A stretch of DNA of 8,576 nt, taken from assembly GCA_947463845.1 (NCBI GenBank), contig CANHUM010000058.1, positions 1 to 8,576 of the forward strand, in the 5' to 3' direction. Origin of the DNA: Comamonadaceae bacterium (GTDB taxonomy: Bacteria; Pseudomonadota; Gammaproteobacteria; Burkholderiales; Burkholderiaceae_C). A program made the translations under genes and the position numbers. Under the pieces are notes generated by a model. The model was not told where the DNA came from. It did not search any database and was given only the letters and a program-made list of their open reading frames with translations. Position 1 is the first letter of the stretch; the number at the start of each line of letters is the position of its first letter. Shown piece by piece: positions 8,521-8,576 of this stretch.

Positions 8521-8539
8521 CTGTCAGCGACCATGACAG
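8521..8539. repeat. Short inverted repeat upstream of the permease gene
   Basis: CTGTCA (8521-8526) and TGACAG (8534-8539) form a perfect 6-bp palindrome around a 7-base spacer. It sits in the 53-base gap between the permease start and the possible gene end to its right. With no T-run it is a weak terminator candidate; it could be an operator or chance. Confidence 0.3.
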
Positions 8540-8543
8540 CGCA

Positions 8544-8576
8544 TTACAGATCCAGCACCAGCCGCGCCGTCTGGCT
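8544..8576 (-). CDS. Possible 3' end of an upstream gene, cut by the window edge
   Basis: On the minus strand ten codons (SQTARLVLDL) run from the edge to a TAA at 8546-8544. The ending R-L-V-L-D-L reminds me of the C-terminus of VanB/phthalate dioxygenase reductase-type proteins. Such a protein would suit a protocatechuate cluster, but ten residues cannot establish it. The frame may also be non-coding. Confidence 0.35.
   Translation of the reverse strand, partial: SQTARLVLDL

Noticed and set aside
6583..8539. TGACAG/CTGTCA shared by the pmdE promoter region, the tandem hairpins and the palindrome upstream of the permease, as a common operator
   Set aside because: A six-base word is expected several times in a window this long and also occurs inside coding sequence (for example near 988 and 2651), so sharing is not informative.

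Overview
The window is a GC-rich, densely packed piece of a betaproteobacterial chromosome. It most likely comes from the Comamonadaceae, because the catabolic genes occur in the order E-F-D-A-B-C known for the pmd operon of Comamonas. No RNA genes, insertion sequences or CRISPR arrays are visible, and no gene-free stretch exceeds 160 bases.

The core (positions about 1255-6468, minus strand) is a protocatechuate 4,5-cleavage (meta) operon, read from high to low coordinates. It contains pmdE (LigJ-type 4-oxalomesaconate hydratase), pmdF (LigK-type aldolase), pmdD (LigI-type 2-pyrone-4,6-dicarboxylate hydrolase), pmdA and pmdB (alpha and beta subunits of protocatechuate 4,5-dioxygenase) and pmdC (CHMS dehydrogenase). 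A major facilitator transporter follows at 72-1253. Together the enzymes open protocatechuate to 4-carboxy-2-hydroxymuconate-6-semialdehyde (PmdAB), oxidise it to 2-pyrone-4,6-dicarboxylate (PmdC), hydrolyse the lactone (PmdD), hydrate the product (PmdE) and cleave it to pyruvate and oxaloacetate (PmdF). The PmdU/LigU isomerase that should act between PmdD and PmdE is not in the window.

A LysR-type regulator (6625-7536, plus) is divergent from pmdE across a 156-bp AT-richer spacer holding a good LysR-type operator (ATATC-N9-GATAT) that overlaps a plausible promoter. Convergent with the regulator is an AEC-family permease (7549-8490, minus). Gene fragments may run off both edges, but only a few codons of each are visible.

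The least ordinary features are two structured spacers inside the operon. The pmdF-pmdD gap holds an 82-bp near-perfect inverted repeat with 29-bp arms. The pmdE-pmdF gap holds an exact tandem duplication of a 41-bp unit, each copy carrying an 8-bp perfect hairpin. These are the only sizeable gaps in the operon, and they divide it into pmdE / pmdF / pmdDABC-transporter. I see no wholly new system; the pathway is known and the structured spacers are what I would check first.
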